25,196 nt of DNA from Candidatus Moraniibacteriota bacterium (GTDB lineage Bacteria > Patescibacteriota > Minisyncoccia > Moranbacterales > UBA2206), in the NCBI GenBank assembly GCA_026396205.1, contig JAPLXF010000039.1, positions 1-25,196 on the forward strand, read 5' to 3'. Each line of letters begins with the position of its first letter. Position 1 is the first letter of the stretch. The position numbers and the translations under genes were made by a program. The notes beneath the pieces were generated by a model that did no database searches, was not told where the DNA came from, and worked only from the letters and a program-made list of their open reading frames with translations. Of the stretch, positions 14,310 through 23,406 are shown piece by piece.

Positions 14310-15013
14310 ATAATTTGAATAAATTTATCAAAAAGCTGAAGGAAATCTTTTTTATTTATTCTAAAACCGGTGCCGTGATCATGATATTTCCCTTTATTTT
14401 TTCCGCTTCTGTAAATGCCTATTCTAATATCAACTTTTAATTTATTGCTTTTAACAGCCGCTTTAAATTTGTTGATATTTAGATTTGAAAGCAAATAAGC
14501 TTCTCTAAAATGAAACTCTTCATTTTTGGTTTTTCGTTCACCTTTCGTTTCTGCAAAAACCAATAGAATTTTATTTGATTTGGCTTTCAAAACATCGTCA
14601 AAAATAGAAATAGGCCAATGCGCTTTTATTTTAAATTTGTTTTTTAAAACAAGTTTTTCGCCTTCAAAAACAATCCCGAATGATTGCGGATTTTTTCGCG
14701 ATCCGTAAACCGTGGAATGTAAATTATATTTCCTCTCTTTATCTAAATATTTATATCTTTCAAACAAAATTTTGTTTATTCCTTTTGGCTCTGGTGATTT
14801 TGTAGCCAGAGTAAGCATGCTGCCGGAATCAATTCTTTTGGCTTTTAATTCAACTTTGCCAACATCTGGAAGCTTCAAATTATTTTCCTTAATCCCCAAA
14901 AGATCTTCCAGCGTTTTACCAATACCGGTATCGTGCACTCTGTGAGTTTTAACAAAACCAGTTGTTTTAATTTTTTTCAATTGCTCTTTTAATTTTTTTA
15001 ACGATGTTGCCAT
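14306..15013 (-). CDS. MvaI/BcnI-family type II restriction endonuclease
   Basis: Predicted to cut unmodified DNA at the site methylated by the adjacent fusion protein. The 235-aa length fits the monomeric MvaI/BcnI family, whose known members recognise CCWGG or CCSGG; the target here is inferred. Candidate PD-(D/E)XK residues are E36 in KTLEDLLG and D50, E55 and K57 in LPDVGKVELKAKR. H/R-rich GKYHDHGTGFRI near the C-terminus could contact DNA. The gene converges on the methyltransferase; the two stop codons share CTAG (14306-14309). It is AT-rich like its partner. ATG 15013 is the only plausible start, with its own promoter upstream and no Shine-Dalgarno. Confidence 0.85.
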   Translation of the reverse strand: MATSLKKLKEQLKKIKTTGFVKTHRVHDTGIGKTLEDLLGIKENNLKLPDVGKVELKAKRIDSGSMLTLATKSPEPKGINKILFERYKYLDKERKYNLHSTVYGSRKNPQSFGIVFEGEKLVLKNKFKIKAHWPISIFDDVLKAKSNKILLVFAETKGERKTKNEEFHFREAYLLSNLNINKFKAAVKSNKLKVDIRIGIYRSGKNKGKYHDHGTGFRINKKDFLQLFDKFIQII

Positions 15014-15043
15014 ACGTTTTTATTAATAAATTAAACTTTTTAC

Positions 15044-15072
15044 ATCTTACCCTCTTTAAATTATTTTCGCAA
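15044..15072 (-). promoter_or_regulatory. promoter of the restriction endonuclease gene
   Basis: On the minus strand TTGCGA (15072-15067), a 17-nt spacer and TAAGAT (15049-15044). The start would be near 15037, 24 nt before the ATG. The -35 lies at the end of the rpoC terminator. Confidence 0.5.
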
Positions 15073-15073
15073 C

Positions 15074-15107
15074 AAAAAACCGCCCATACAATCTAAAGCG
15101 GTTTTTT
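15074..15107 (-). terminator. rpoBC terminator
   Basis: AAAAAACCGC (15107-15098 on the minus strand) pairs with GCGGTTTTTT (15083-15074) around a 14-nt loop, with six T at the end. It separates rpoC from the endonuclease gene and has a T-run on the plus strand too. Confidence 0.88.
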
Positions 15108-15120
15108 AAAGTTGTATATT

Positions 15121-18100
15121 TTATTTCACCTCTCCCCGATAGCCTGTTCCGGCGGGAATCAGTTTGCCGAGAATGACATTTTCCTTGAGTCCGCGGAGCT
15201 TGTCTTCTTTGCCTTGGACGGCCGCGTTAATCAGTACGCGCGCGGTTTCTTGGAAGGAAGCCGCCGACAGGAAGCTTTCGGTGGACAGCGCCACTTTGGT
15301 AATTCCCAAAAGTAATTTATCGCCTTTGGCTTCTTGCAAACCCTTCTCTTTCATTTCCGCGTTAATCTCAATAAATTCATCTTTTTCCGTAATATCACCG
15401 ACCAGCAAATCGGTGTCGCCGGCATCGGTGATATCGATTCGGCCGAACATCCGGTTGACAATGACTTCGATATGCTTATCATTGATACCTTCGCCTTGCG
15501 TAGCGTAAATTTCCTGAATTTCCCGCAGAATCTGGCGATAGACTTCTTCCCAACCGACAATTTTGTAAAGTTTTTTCAAGTCCGAATTACCTTCATTGAG
15601 CTTGGTGCCTTTGGCCACCAAATCACCTTCCGCCACTTTCAAAGTGCTGCCGGAAGACATTGGGTATTCTTCTACTTTCTTTTTATCCTGCGATTCGACT
15701 TTAACCGTAATGGTTTTTTCTCCCGCCTCAATAGCAATTACTTTGCCGTCAATTTCGGAAATGACCGATTCGCCTTTGGGCGGGCGGGCTTCAAAAATTT
15801 CTTCCACCCGGGGCAGACCTTGGGTAATATCAGAACCGGCGACGCCTCCGATATGGAAAGTCCGCATCGTCAGCTGGGTTCCCGGTTCGCCGATGGCTTG
15901 TGCCGCCACGATACCGACCGCTTGCCCGATTTCCACCAGTTTGCCGCGGCCTAAATCGATGCCGTAGCATTTTTGGCAGACTCCGCGCTTAGTCTTGCAG
16001 GTTATCAGCGAGCGGATTTTGACTTTAGTCAAGCCGGTTTTATCAATCGCCTGCCCTTGTTCTTTAGAGACTAATTCGCCTTTTTTGGCAATTACTTTCT
16101 GGCTTTTTGGATCAATAATATCCTCAATAAGCACCCGGCCGATAACGCGGTTGGCAAAACTTTGCCCGATGCGGTCGGAATCTTCCCGATAAAGATAAAC
16201 ACCGACTTTGTCTTTGCAGTCATTGCCTTTGACAATTACATCCTGCGCCACATCCACCAAGCGCCGCGTGAGATATCCGGCGGTCGCAGTCCGCAGAGCT
16301 GTGTCGGCCATACCTTTGCGGGCTCCGTGAGTGGAAATGAAATATTCCAAAACTTGCAAACCTTCTTTATAGGAACTCTTGATTGGCAGTTCAATAGTTT
16401 CTCCAGTCGGCCCGGCCATCAGACCTTTCATGCCGGCCAATTGCGCTACCACCGTTTCGGTGCTGCGCGCTTTGGAATAAACCATGGAATAAACCGGGCC
16501 TTCCTTGTCGATTGTTTCTTTCACTGCGTCAGCTATCAGATTTTTGGTAGCATTCCAAATTTCAATGGCTTGGTTGCGCCGTTCTTCTTCCGTCAGAAGT
16601 CCCATATTATATTGGCCTTTGATGGCTTTGATTTTTTCTTCGGCTTCGGCGATAATCTTGCCTTTGCTTTCCGGAACTTTCAAATCTTCCATGCCCCAGC
16701 TGATGCCGGATTGGGTAACCGCTTTAAATCCCAAATCTTTTATCTGGTCGACAAACTTGGCGGTTTCTTCCAGGCCGCAGACTTCCAAAACTTTCGCTAC
16801 CAACAGCTTCAGTTCCTTTTTAGTCATTTCTTCATTAATGAAACGCAGTTTTTCCGGAATCACTTGATTCAACTTTATTCGGCCAACGGAAGTTTCTATC
16901 AGTTGGCCTTCGTAATTGACTTTGATTTTAGCTCGCACATCCACCAATCCCAAATCATAAGCCATTATAGCTTCGTCCACGGTAGAAAACGCCTTGCCTT
17001 CTCCTTTGACTTTGGGAACAATATGCGTCAGATAGTACCCGCCCAGCACCATATCCAAAGTCGGAGTAGTAATTGGCTCTCCGCTGGCCGGCTTTAAAAT
17101 ATTTTTGGCAGACAGCATCAGGTGCTCGCTCTCCCAGCGCGCTTTGTCGGTCAGTGGCACATGCACCGCCATTTGGTCGCCGTCGAAGTCGGCATTGAAA
17201 GCCGAACAGACCATCGGATGAATTTGAATGGCTTTACCTTCAATCAAAACCGGCTGGAAAGCCTGGATGGACAAGCGGTGCAAAGTTGGAGCGCGGTTTA
17301 ACAGCACATAATGATGGGCAATAATTTCGTCGAGAATTTCATAGGCTTCTTCGCTTTCCGCTTCCACCATTTTCCCGGCGTTGCGCACATTGTAAGCTAA
17401 TTCTCTTTCAATAAGTTTGTTGATAATAAAAGGTTTAAAAAGTTCCAGCGCCATCTTCTTGGGCAATCCGCACTGGTGGAGCTTGAGTGTCGGGCCGACT
17501 ACGATTACCGAACGGCCGGAATAATCCACGCGTTTGCCCAGCAAGTTCTGCCGGAAACGCCCCTGTTTGCCTTTCAAAGTATCGGCCAGTGAACGCAAAG
17601 ACCTTCTTTGGCCAGTCGAGGCGGTTACGCTGGCTTGGCCGTGACGGGCGCTGTTGTCAAAAAGAGCATCCACGGCTTCCTGCAGCATCCGTTTTTCATT
17701 GCGAGTAATCACTTCCGGCGCGCCGATTTCAATCAGTTTTTTGAGCCGGTTGTTGCGGTTGATAATTCTCCGATATAAATCATTAAGATCCGAAGTGGCG
17801 AAACGGCCTCCGTCCAAAGCCACCATCGGCCGCAAATCCGGCGGAATTACCGGGATGGCAATCGGCAGCATCCATTCCAATTTCAGGCCGGCTTTTTGAA
17901 AGCCCTGAAAAAGCTTGATGCGCTTGGCGATTTTTTTCATATCCGCCGTTTCGTTTTCCAGAACTTCTTTTTTCAGCCTTTTGATTTCTTTTTCAATTTC
18001 AATGCTCTCCAGAATTTTTCGAATGGCTTCCGCGCCGATGCCAGCGGTAAAAACTTGGCCAAAGCGCGAAGAAAGATTAAAATATTCCACTTCGGAAATT

Positions 18101-18702
18101 ATTCGCAGTTTGGTCAAACTTTTAAGATCGTCCTTGATGCCCCGATAAACGGTTTTCAGTTCTTCAATCTTTTTTTCCTTGATGCCTACGGCGTCATTGC
18201 CTTTTTGGATTTCTTTTTGCTTATTTTTAAATTCTTGATCCAGCTGTTCGCTGACTTGATTTTTTTCTTTTTCATCCACCGTCAGAATTATGTAGGAAGA
18301 AAAATAAATTACCCGTTCCAATTCTTGCGGGCTCATGCCGATGGCCAAGCCGATTTTGGAAGGCACGCCACGCAAAAACCAGATATGTGAAACCGGCACC
18401 GCCAATTGGATATGCCCCATTCTTTCGCGCCGGACGCTCGAACGCGTGACTTCCACGCCGCATTTGTCGCAGACAATGCCTTTATAGCGGATGCGTTTGT
18501 ATTTGCCGCAATAGCACTCCCAGTCCTTGGAAGGACCGAAAATTTTCTCGCAAAAAAGCCCATCTTTTTCATAACGCTGGGTGCGGTAATTGATGGTTTC
18601 CGGTTTGGTAACTTCGCCGTGCGACCATTCCAAAATTTCCTCGGGACTGGCCAGTTTCAGTTGGACGCTGGTAAAATCACTGACTTTAGTTGAAGACTCC
18701 AT
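15121..18702 (-). CDS. rpoC: RNA polymerase subunit beta'
   Basis: The 1193-aa protein carries the catalytic half of RNA polymerase. Visible features: the N-terminal zinc site C63, C65, C78, C81 (CYCGKYKR...CDKCG), the lid/rudder region, the active-site NADFDGDQ (503-510) that holds the catalytic Mg ions, the trigger-loop region (GLMAGPTGETIELPIKSS, then TALRTATAGYLTRRLVDVAQ), the second zinc cluster (CKTKRGVCQKCYG), and the C-terminal AQAIGEPGTQLTMRTFH. Nothing is missing or split. It follows rpoB by 27 bp in the standard order and is co-transcribed with it. ATG 18702 starts MESSTKVSDF; no Shine-Dalgarno is visible. Confidence 0.98.
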   Translation of the reverse strand: MESSTKVSDFTSVQLKLASPEEILEWSHGEVTKPETINYRTQRYEKDGLFCEKIFGPSKDWECYCGKYKRIRYKGIVCDKCGVEVTRSSVRRERMGHIQLAVPVSHIWFLRGVPSKIGLAIGMSPQELERVIYFSSYIILTVDEKEKNQVSEQLDQEFKNKQKEIQKGNDAVGIKEKKIEELKTVYRGIKDDLKSLTKLRIISEVEYFNLSSRFGQVFTAGIGAEAIRKILESIEIEKEIKRLKKEVLENETADMKKIAKRIKLFQGFQKAGLKLEWMLPIAIPVIPPDLRPMVALDGGRFATSDLNDLYRRIINRNNRLKKLIEIGAPEVITRNEKRMLQEAVDALFDNSARHGQASVTASTGQRRSLRSLADTLKGKQGRFRQNLLGKRVDYSGRSVIVVGPTLKLHQCGLPKKMALELFKPFIINKLIERELAYNVRNAGKMVEAESEEAYEILDEIIAHHYVLLNRAPTLHRLSIQAFQPVLIEGKAIQIHPMVCSAFNADFDGDQMAVHVPLTDKARWESEHLMLSAKNILKPASGEPITTPTLDMVLGGYYLTHIVPKVKGEGKAFSTVDEAIMAYDLGLVDVRAKIKVNYEGQLIETSVGRIKLNQVIPEKLRFINEEMTKKELKLLVAKVLEVCGLEETAKFVDQIKDLGFKAVTQSGISWGMEDLKVPESKGKIIAEAEEKIKAIKGQYNMGLLTEEERRNQAIEIWNATKNLIADAVKETIDKEGPVYSMVYSKARSTETVVAQLAGMKGLMAGPTGETIELPIKSSYKEGLQVLEYFISTHGARKGMADTALRTATAGYLTRRLVDVAQDVIVKGNDCKDKVGVYLYREDSDRIGQSFANRVIGRVLIEDIIDPKSQKVIAKKGELVSKEQGQAIDKTGLTKVKIRSLITCKTKRGVCQKCYGIDLGRGKLVEIGQAVGIVAAQAIGEPGTQLTMRTFHIGGVAGSDITQGLPRVEEIFEARPPKGESVISEIDGKVIAIEAGEKTITVKVESQDKKKVEEYPMSSGSTLKVAEGDLVAKGTKLNEGNSDLKKLYKIVGWEEVYRQILREIQEIYATQGEGINDKHIEVIVNRMFGRIDITDAGDTDLLVGDITEKDEFIEINAEMKEKGLQEAKGDKLLLGITKVALSTESFLSAASFQETARVLINAAVQGKEDKLRGLKENVILGKLIPAGTGYRGEVK

Positions 18703-18729
18703 AAAAAAATTTGACTAAAAAATAATTTA

Positions 18730-21700
18730 TTATTCCTCGGTTCTTTTTCTTTCTTCGCCCCCTTCATTCGTTTCCAGCTCTTCTTTCTGCACTCCTTTGA
18801 GTTCAACATTCAGGCCCAAGCCTTTGAGTTCATTAAGCAACACGTTGAAAGAAGTTGGGATATTCGGACTTTTAATCTGTTCGCCTTTGATGATGGATTC
18901 ATAAGCCTTGGATCGGCCCAAAACATCATCGGATTTGATAGTCAGCATTTCCTGCAAAGTGTAAGCCGCGCCGTAGCCTTCCAGCGCCCAGACTTCCATT
19001 TCTCCAAACCGCTGGCCTCCGAATTGGGCTTTGCCGCCCAAAGGCTGCTGGGTAATCAAGGAATACGGCCCGATGGAACGCATATGGATCTTATCGTCAA
19101 CCAAGTGGTGCAGTTTCATAACATACATAACGCCGACGGTGGATTTATTATCGAAAGGCATACCGGTTTTGCCGTTAATCAATTTGACTTTGCCGTCTTC
19201 CGGCAGTCCGGCTTTTTGCAATTCCGCTTTAATTTGCTTTTCCGTTACGCCGTCCAGCGCCGGAGAAGCCGCTTTATATTTTAATTTCGAAGCCGCCCAG
19301 CCCAGATGGGTTTCCAGAATTTGTCCGATATTCATACGGCTGGCCACGCCCAAAGGATTCAAAATCATATCTACCGGGGTCCCGTCGGGCAAATAAGGCA
19401 TATCTTCCACCGGAGCGACCCGGGAAATAACGCCTTTGTTGCCGTGTCGTCCGGCTAGTTTATCGCCAACTGATACTTTCTTCAGCTGGGCTACCGAAAC
19501 CTGGATTTGCTGGATAACGCCGGTCGGCAATTTGTCGCCTTGTTCGCGGGAAAAAATCTTGATATCCACTATCTTTCCGTATTCCCCGTGCGGCAGATAG
19601 AGCGAGCTGTCTTTGACATCGCGGGATTTTTCGCCGAAAATAGCCCGCAATAATCTTTCTTCCGAAGTTAAATCGCCTTCGCCTTTGGGAGAAATTTTTC
19701 CGACCAGAATGTCGCCGGACTTTACTTCGGCCCCGATGCGGATAATTCCCGTTTCATCCAGATTTTTGAGGCGCTCTTCGCCGATATTGGGAATGTCGCG
19801 CGTCACAATTTCCGGCCCGAGTTTGGTATCGCGTACATCAATGGAAAAATCTTCAATATGAATGGAACTGTAGCGGTCGGCCTGCACCAGTCTTTCGGAA
19901 ATTATAATCGCATCTTCATAATTGAAGCCTTCCCACGGCATAAAAGCCACCAGTACATTCTGTCCCAGTGCCAATTCTCCGTGATCCGTCGAAGCTCCAT
20001 CCGCCAAAAGTTGTCCTTTCTTTACTGTTTGTCCTTTTACCACTCTCGGCACTTGGTTCATGGAAGTAAAAGCGTTGGATTTTACAAAACTTTGCAGCCG
20101 GTATTCCCGCTTGAAATAAGGCTTTTTGGCTCCAGCCGGCGCTTCTTCTTTGACCGCAATATGATCGGCATCGGCTTCCACCACCTCTCCGGCTTGCTTG
20201 GCTACCACTAACTGCCCGGAATCGGCCGCCGCCTTGTCTTCAATGCCGGTGCCGATAATCGGCGCTTCCGGCTTGACGCAGGAAACAGCCTGCCGCTGCA
20301 TATTGGAACCCATTAAAGCGCGGTTGGCGTCATCGTGTTCCAAAAAAGGAATAAGCGAAGTAGCCACCGAAACCATTTGCTTGGGAGAAACATCCGTGCC
20401 GTCGATTTCCGTCGGCTCGATTTCCGTCACATGGCCCCTGACTCTGGCCTCCACCATTTGATCGGTAATATTTCCGTCCGCATCAATCGTCACCGAAGCG
20501 TGAGCGATATTTTTCTTGTCTTCCTTGGTGGCATTGGTATATTCAATTTCTTTGCTGACCCACGGTTTAATCTTAATGGTTTTTTTATTCTTTTCTTTGG
20601 CAATTTTATGAGCCAGCGTTTTGTCAATTTTCATTCCCTCTCTGGCTCCGACCACCGATTCATTGAGAATTTTGCCTATCAATTTTTCCGGATCATTCTC
20701 CATAACTTGGTAAACCTTAATAAAGGGAGTCTCCAGAAAACCGTATTCATTGATTTTGGCGTAAGTAGCCAAGTGCCCAACCAAGCCAATGTTCGGGCCT
20801 TCCGGCGTCTGCACTGGGCAGATTTTTCCGTAATGGGAATGATGTACGTCGCGCACTTCAAAACCGGCCCGTTCACGGGTCAAACCTCCCGGACCCATCG
20901 CCGAAAGCCTTCTTTTATGTTCCAATTCCGCCAGCGGATTCACCTGGTCCATAAATTGGGACAGCTGGGAACTGGCAAAAAATTCCTTGATGGCCGCCGC
21001 AATCGGGCGGGAATTAATTAATTGTCCCGGCACTACCGTTTCCATATCGCAGGTGCTCATGCGGTCTTTGATATTTCTGGCCATTCTGGCAAAACCCACC
21101 CGCAGTTTATTCTGCACCAATTCGCCGATGGCCCGCACCCGGCGATTGCCCAAATGGTCGATATCGTCAGCTTGCCCTTTGGGGTCGTTATTTAATTTGA
21201 TAATTTCTTTAATAATACCGACTAAATCTTCCCGGCGCAGGACGCGGTATTCCTCGGTATTGGGAAAATCCGAATCTAATCTTTGATTTAATCGATAGCG
21301 TCCCACGTCGCCGAAGTCATAGCGTTCATAATCGAAAAACATCGTGTCAATCATCTGCTTGGCGTTTTCCGCCGTGGCTAAATCTCCCGGGCGGATTCTT
21401 TTATAGACTTCCTTGTAGCCCTCAGCTTGATTTTTGGAAGAATCTTTGCCAATAGTGGCTTCGATAAATTTATTTTCGCCGGTATCCACATCCTTGAAAG
21501 TATCCGCCAGCTGCTTATCGGTGGCATAGCCAAAAGCCCGCAAGAGCGAAGTGATGGCCACTTTTCTTTTGCGGTCGATTTTTACCGAAATCACTCCGTC
21601 AAAATCCGTGTCGATTTCCAGCCAAGCTCCCCGATTGGGAATAATTTTGGCTCCGAAAAGGCGCTTGCCTTTTTGATAAGCCATCGTAAAGAAAACTCCG

Positions 21701-22167
21701 GGACTGCGGATTAGCTGGCTGACTACGACTCTCTCGACGCCGTTGATGATAAAAGTTCCCCGTTCGGTCATGACCGGGAAATCGCCCAAGTATATTTCCT
21801 GCTCTTTTATTTCTCCGGTCTTCTTGATAATCAGCTTCACCTTGCACCGGAGCGGAGCTTCGTAGGAAATATTTTTATTGCGGGCCGTCACCTCGTCGAA
21901 TTTAGGATCGTCGAGATAGTAGTCCTCAAAGTAGAGCTCAAGATCCTTGCCGGTAAAATCCTTGATGGGATTCACCTCTTTCAAAATTTCCTTGAGTCCC
22001 TTCTCCAAGAACCAGTCGTATGAATTAAGCTGAACCTCAATCAGATTAGGCAAAGAAACTGTCGAGATGGGCTTAAAAAATTTTCGCTTAGCCAGCGACG
22101 ACTGTTCGTTGAAGGTATCTTTAACCTTCAGTTCTTTCTTGATTTTAGGCATAAAAATACTTCTCAT
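18730..22167 (-). CDS. rpoB: RNA polymerase subunit beta
   Basis: The 1145-aa protein has the full RpoB layout: N-terminal lobes, rifampicin pocket (about 400-440, SSQLSQFMDQVNPLAELEHK), PVQTPEGPNIGLV, the GYNYEDA-like GFNYEDAIIIS, the LAGRHGNKGV active-site lysines, and the C-terminal LPDGTPVDMILNPLGV and GEMEVWALEGYGAAYTLQEML. The three residues most often changed in rifampicin resistance (E. coli D516, H526, S531) are the sensitive type. Three starts are possible: GTG 22170, ATG 22167 and ATG 22152 (MPKIKK). ATG 22167 is tentatively chosen; GGAG 11 nt upstream is weak support. The leader is long and partly self-complementary. Confidence 0.97.
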   Translation of the reverse strand: MRSIFMPKIKKELKVKDTFNEQSSLAKRKFFKPISTVSLPNLIEVQLNSYDWFLEKGLKEILKEVNPIKDFTGKDLELYFEDYYLDDPKFDEVTARNKNISYEAPLRCKVKLIIKKTGEIKEQEIYLGDFPVMTERGTFIINGVERVVVSQLIRSPGVFFTMAYQKGKRLFGAKIIPNRGAWLEIDTDFDGVISVKIDRKRKVAITSLLRAFGYATDKQLADTFKDVDTGENKFIEATIGKDSSKNQAEGYKEVYKRIRPGDLATAENAKQMIDTMFFDYERYDFGDVGRYRLNQRLDSDFPNTEEYRVLRREDLVGIIKEIIKLNNDPKGQADDIDHLGNRRVRAIGELVQNKLRVGFARMARNIKDRMSTCDMETVVPGQLINSRPIAAAIKEFFASSQLSQFMDQVNPLAELEHKRRLSAMGPGGLTRERAGFEVRDVHHSHYGKICPVQTPEGPNIGLVGHLATYAKINEYGFLETPFIKVYQVMENDPEKLIGKILNESVVGAREGMKIDKTLAHKIAKEKNKKTIKIKPWVSKEIEYTNATKEDKKNIAHASVTIDADGNITDQMVEARVRGHVTEIEPTEIDGTDVSPKQMVSVATSLIPFLEHDDANRALMGSNMQRQAVSCVKPEAPIIGTGIEDKAAADSGQLVVAKQAGEVVEADADHIAVKEEAPAGAKKPYFKREYRLQSFVKSNAFTSMNQVPRVVKGQTVKKGQLLADGASTDHGELALGQNVLVAFMPWEGFNYEDAIIISERLVQADRYSSIHIEDFSIDVRDTKLGPEIVTRDIPNIGEERLKNLDETGIIRIGAEVKSGDILVGKISPKGEGDLTSEERLLRAIFGEKSRDVKDSSLYLPHGEYGKIVDIKIFSREQGDKLPTGVIQQIQVSVAQLKKVSVGDKLAGRHGNKGVISRVAPVEDMPYLPDGTPVDMILNPLGVASRMNIGQILETHLGWAASKLKYKAASPALDGVTEKQIKAELQKAGLPEDGKVKLINGKTGMPFDNKSTVGVMYVMKLHHLVDDKIHMRSIGPYSLITQQPLGGKAQFGGQRFGEMEVWALEGYGAAYTLQEMLTIKSDDVLGRSKAYESIIKGEQIKSPNIPTSFNVLLNELKGLGLNVELKGVQKEELETNEGGEERKRTEE

Positions 22168-22237
22168 CACTCGCCCTGCTCCGATTAAAATCTGAGAAGC
22201 AAGAGATCTGGATGAGATATGGAATTTAGAAGTATTT
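22155..22237 (-). promoter_or_regulatory. long-range dyad in the rpoB leader
   Basis: AAATACTTCT (22237-22228, minus strand) pairs perfectly with AGAAGTATTT (22164-22155), which lies just upstream of ATG 22152. A competing pair is TCTCATC (22217-22211) with GATGAGA (22168-22162), which would cover ATG 22167. Either could control initiation. Confidence 0.4.
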
Positions 22238-22309
22238 AATTCACCCTATTTATAGAAAACAAGAATTTTCATCACAAGCCTATTAGGTAGACTTGACAAG
22301 TATATACCC

Positions 22310-22337
22310 AGTATACACGGGTCTGAAATAAATGCAA
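22310..22337 (-). promoter_or_regulatory. rpoB promoter
   Basis: On the minus strand TTGCAT (22337-22332), a 16-nt spacer and TATACT (22315-22310); the start would be near 22303, leaving a leader of about 135 nt. The small dyad GTATA/TATAC overlaps the -10 box. Confidence 0.55.
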
Positions 22338-22377
22338 GTAGTGGCAGGACTTTTTTTAAGGGAAAAGAGTGCTTTAT

Positions 22378-22404
22378 AAAAAAATGGCTTATCCAAGCCA
22401 TTTT
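22378..22404 (-). terminator. terminator of the Cys-rich gene cluster
   Basis: On the minus strand AAAATGGCTT (22404-22395) pairs with AAGCCATTTT (22390-22381) around a 4-nt loop and ends in T7. It insulates rpoB from the upstream genes. Confidence 0.92.
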
Positions 22405-22421
22405 ATATTTATTCGAAAGTG

Positions 22422-22453
22422 CCTTAACTTATTTTATCCTTAACTTATCCACA
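22422..22453. repeat. direct repeat with DnaA box after the Cys-rich genes
   Basis: CCTTAACTTAT occurs at 22422-22432 and 22438-22448. The second copy runs into a perfect DnaA box TTATCCACA (22445-22453, plus strand). The rest of the 310-bp gap 22171-22480 holds the rpoB leader and promoter and the cluster terminator. Confidence 0.5.
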
Positions 22454-22480
22454 GTTTTAGTTGTTTGATTAACTGTAAAG

Positions 22481-23392
22481 TTATTTATTAAGCAAACATG
22501 ATCCGCCATCAACGACGTTTCCTCCCTTTTGATTTTTGCAACTCTCATTATTTTTAATGCAGAAAGAAGCACCGAAGTTCTTTCCAATACTGCATATAGT
22601 ACAAAGTTTGTATCCATCATTGCAGCGCGTGCATATGGTAAGTCCGTTTTTTTTGGCTGTCTGCAGGCATATTTTAAGGCAATTTCCACTTTTGTCACAA
22701 AATTTACCCGGCTGGTTACAGCAGCAGGAGGAAGAATCGCCAAAGGTCTTGACGGTACACATTCCTATTCCTCCTTTTCCATTTTTAACTGGACAAAGCT
22801 CATAATCATAAGCCGTGGCACATTTTATACAATTATTTTTTGAATCATATTTATCACATTCCAAATCTTCTGCTGCAGAGCATTTACCTTTCACGCATAT
22901 TTTGTCGTCTTTACATTGTTTGTCATCGCAACATTCATTGCATTGGGTGACGACACCGGCGTTATTGCAAGGCCCTGAAACAGATGCTTTGCAGCTGCAG
23001 TTTCCATTTACGCAAGTTCCCAAATTATTTTTGGATCCGCAGTCTTCGTTTGAACAACACCCAGTTTTCTTGGGAACAAAGCTACCATTGGGGCATTTTT
23101 TGCCGTCTTTAAGGGCCAAAGGAACGCAACAAGTTCCAACGCAACAATAAGTCCCGGCATAGGTTCCACCCTTGCAATCGGTAGTGCACCAAAGTTGACC
23201 GGATGTATCAGAACAAGTATTACCCGCCGGTTTAGCGACACATCTCGTATCACTACTAGACGACGCGCTCTTCGAATTTTTCTTAATAGTTTTATTGGCT
23301 ATAGCACCGGCGGCTAATACGCTTCCGACTGCTATTGTGATCAGCGCGATTTTTACCGCGGTGCTTGTTTTAGTTTTTGTTTGGGTTGGCAT
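22481..23392 (-). CDS. membrane-anchored Cys-rich surface protein (paralogue 1)
   Basis: I do not recognise a named family. The 303-aa protein has a short basic N-terminus, one membrane span (about 13-32, VKIALITIAVGSVLAAGAIA), then an outer part with about 40 cysteines (13%), many in CC pairs (YCCVGTCCVP) and CxxC-like spacings. Such a density suggests disulfide-stabilised EB- or dickkopf-like knots outside the membrane. Residues 1-115 match paralogue 2 almost residue for residue, but the rest differs. It lies 14 bp after paralogue 2 and is probably co-transcribed; a strong terminator follows. The ATG aligns with that of paralogue 2; no Shine-Dalgarno is present. Confidence 0.85.
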   Translation of the reverse strand: MPTQTKTKTSTAVKIALITIAVGSVLAAGAIANKTIKKNSKSASSSSDTRCVAKPAGNTCSDTSGQLWCTTDCKGGTYAGTYCCVGTCCVPLALKDGKKCPNGSFVPKKTGCCSNEDCGSKNNLGTCVNGNCSCKASVSGPCNNAGVVTQCNECCDDKQCKDDKICVKGKCSAAEDLECDKYDSKNNCIKCATAYDYELCPVKNGKGGIGMCTVKTFGDSSSCCCNQPGKFCDKSGNCLKICLQTAKKNGLTICTRCNDGYKLCTICSIGKNFGASFCIKNNESCKNQKGGNVVDGGSCLLNK

Positions 23393-23406
23393 TTTTTTGT
23401 TCGTAT

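Noticed and set aside
16162..17097. 311-codon open frame on the plus strand
   Set aside because: Lies wholly antisense to rpoC, has an odd composition rich in Phe, His and Asn, and no start signals. It is a shadow of codon use in rpoC, as are the other long frames opposite rpoB, ftsK and recA.
22293..22317. Plus-strand promoter starting TTGACA near 22293
   Set aside because: No -10 at a workable distance and no plus-strand gene follows; the sequence belongs to the rpoB promoter/leader region.
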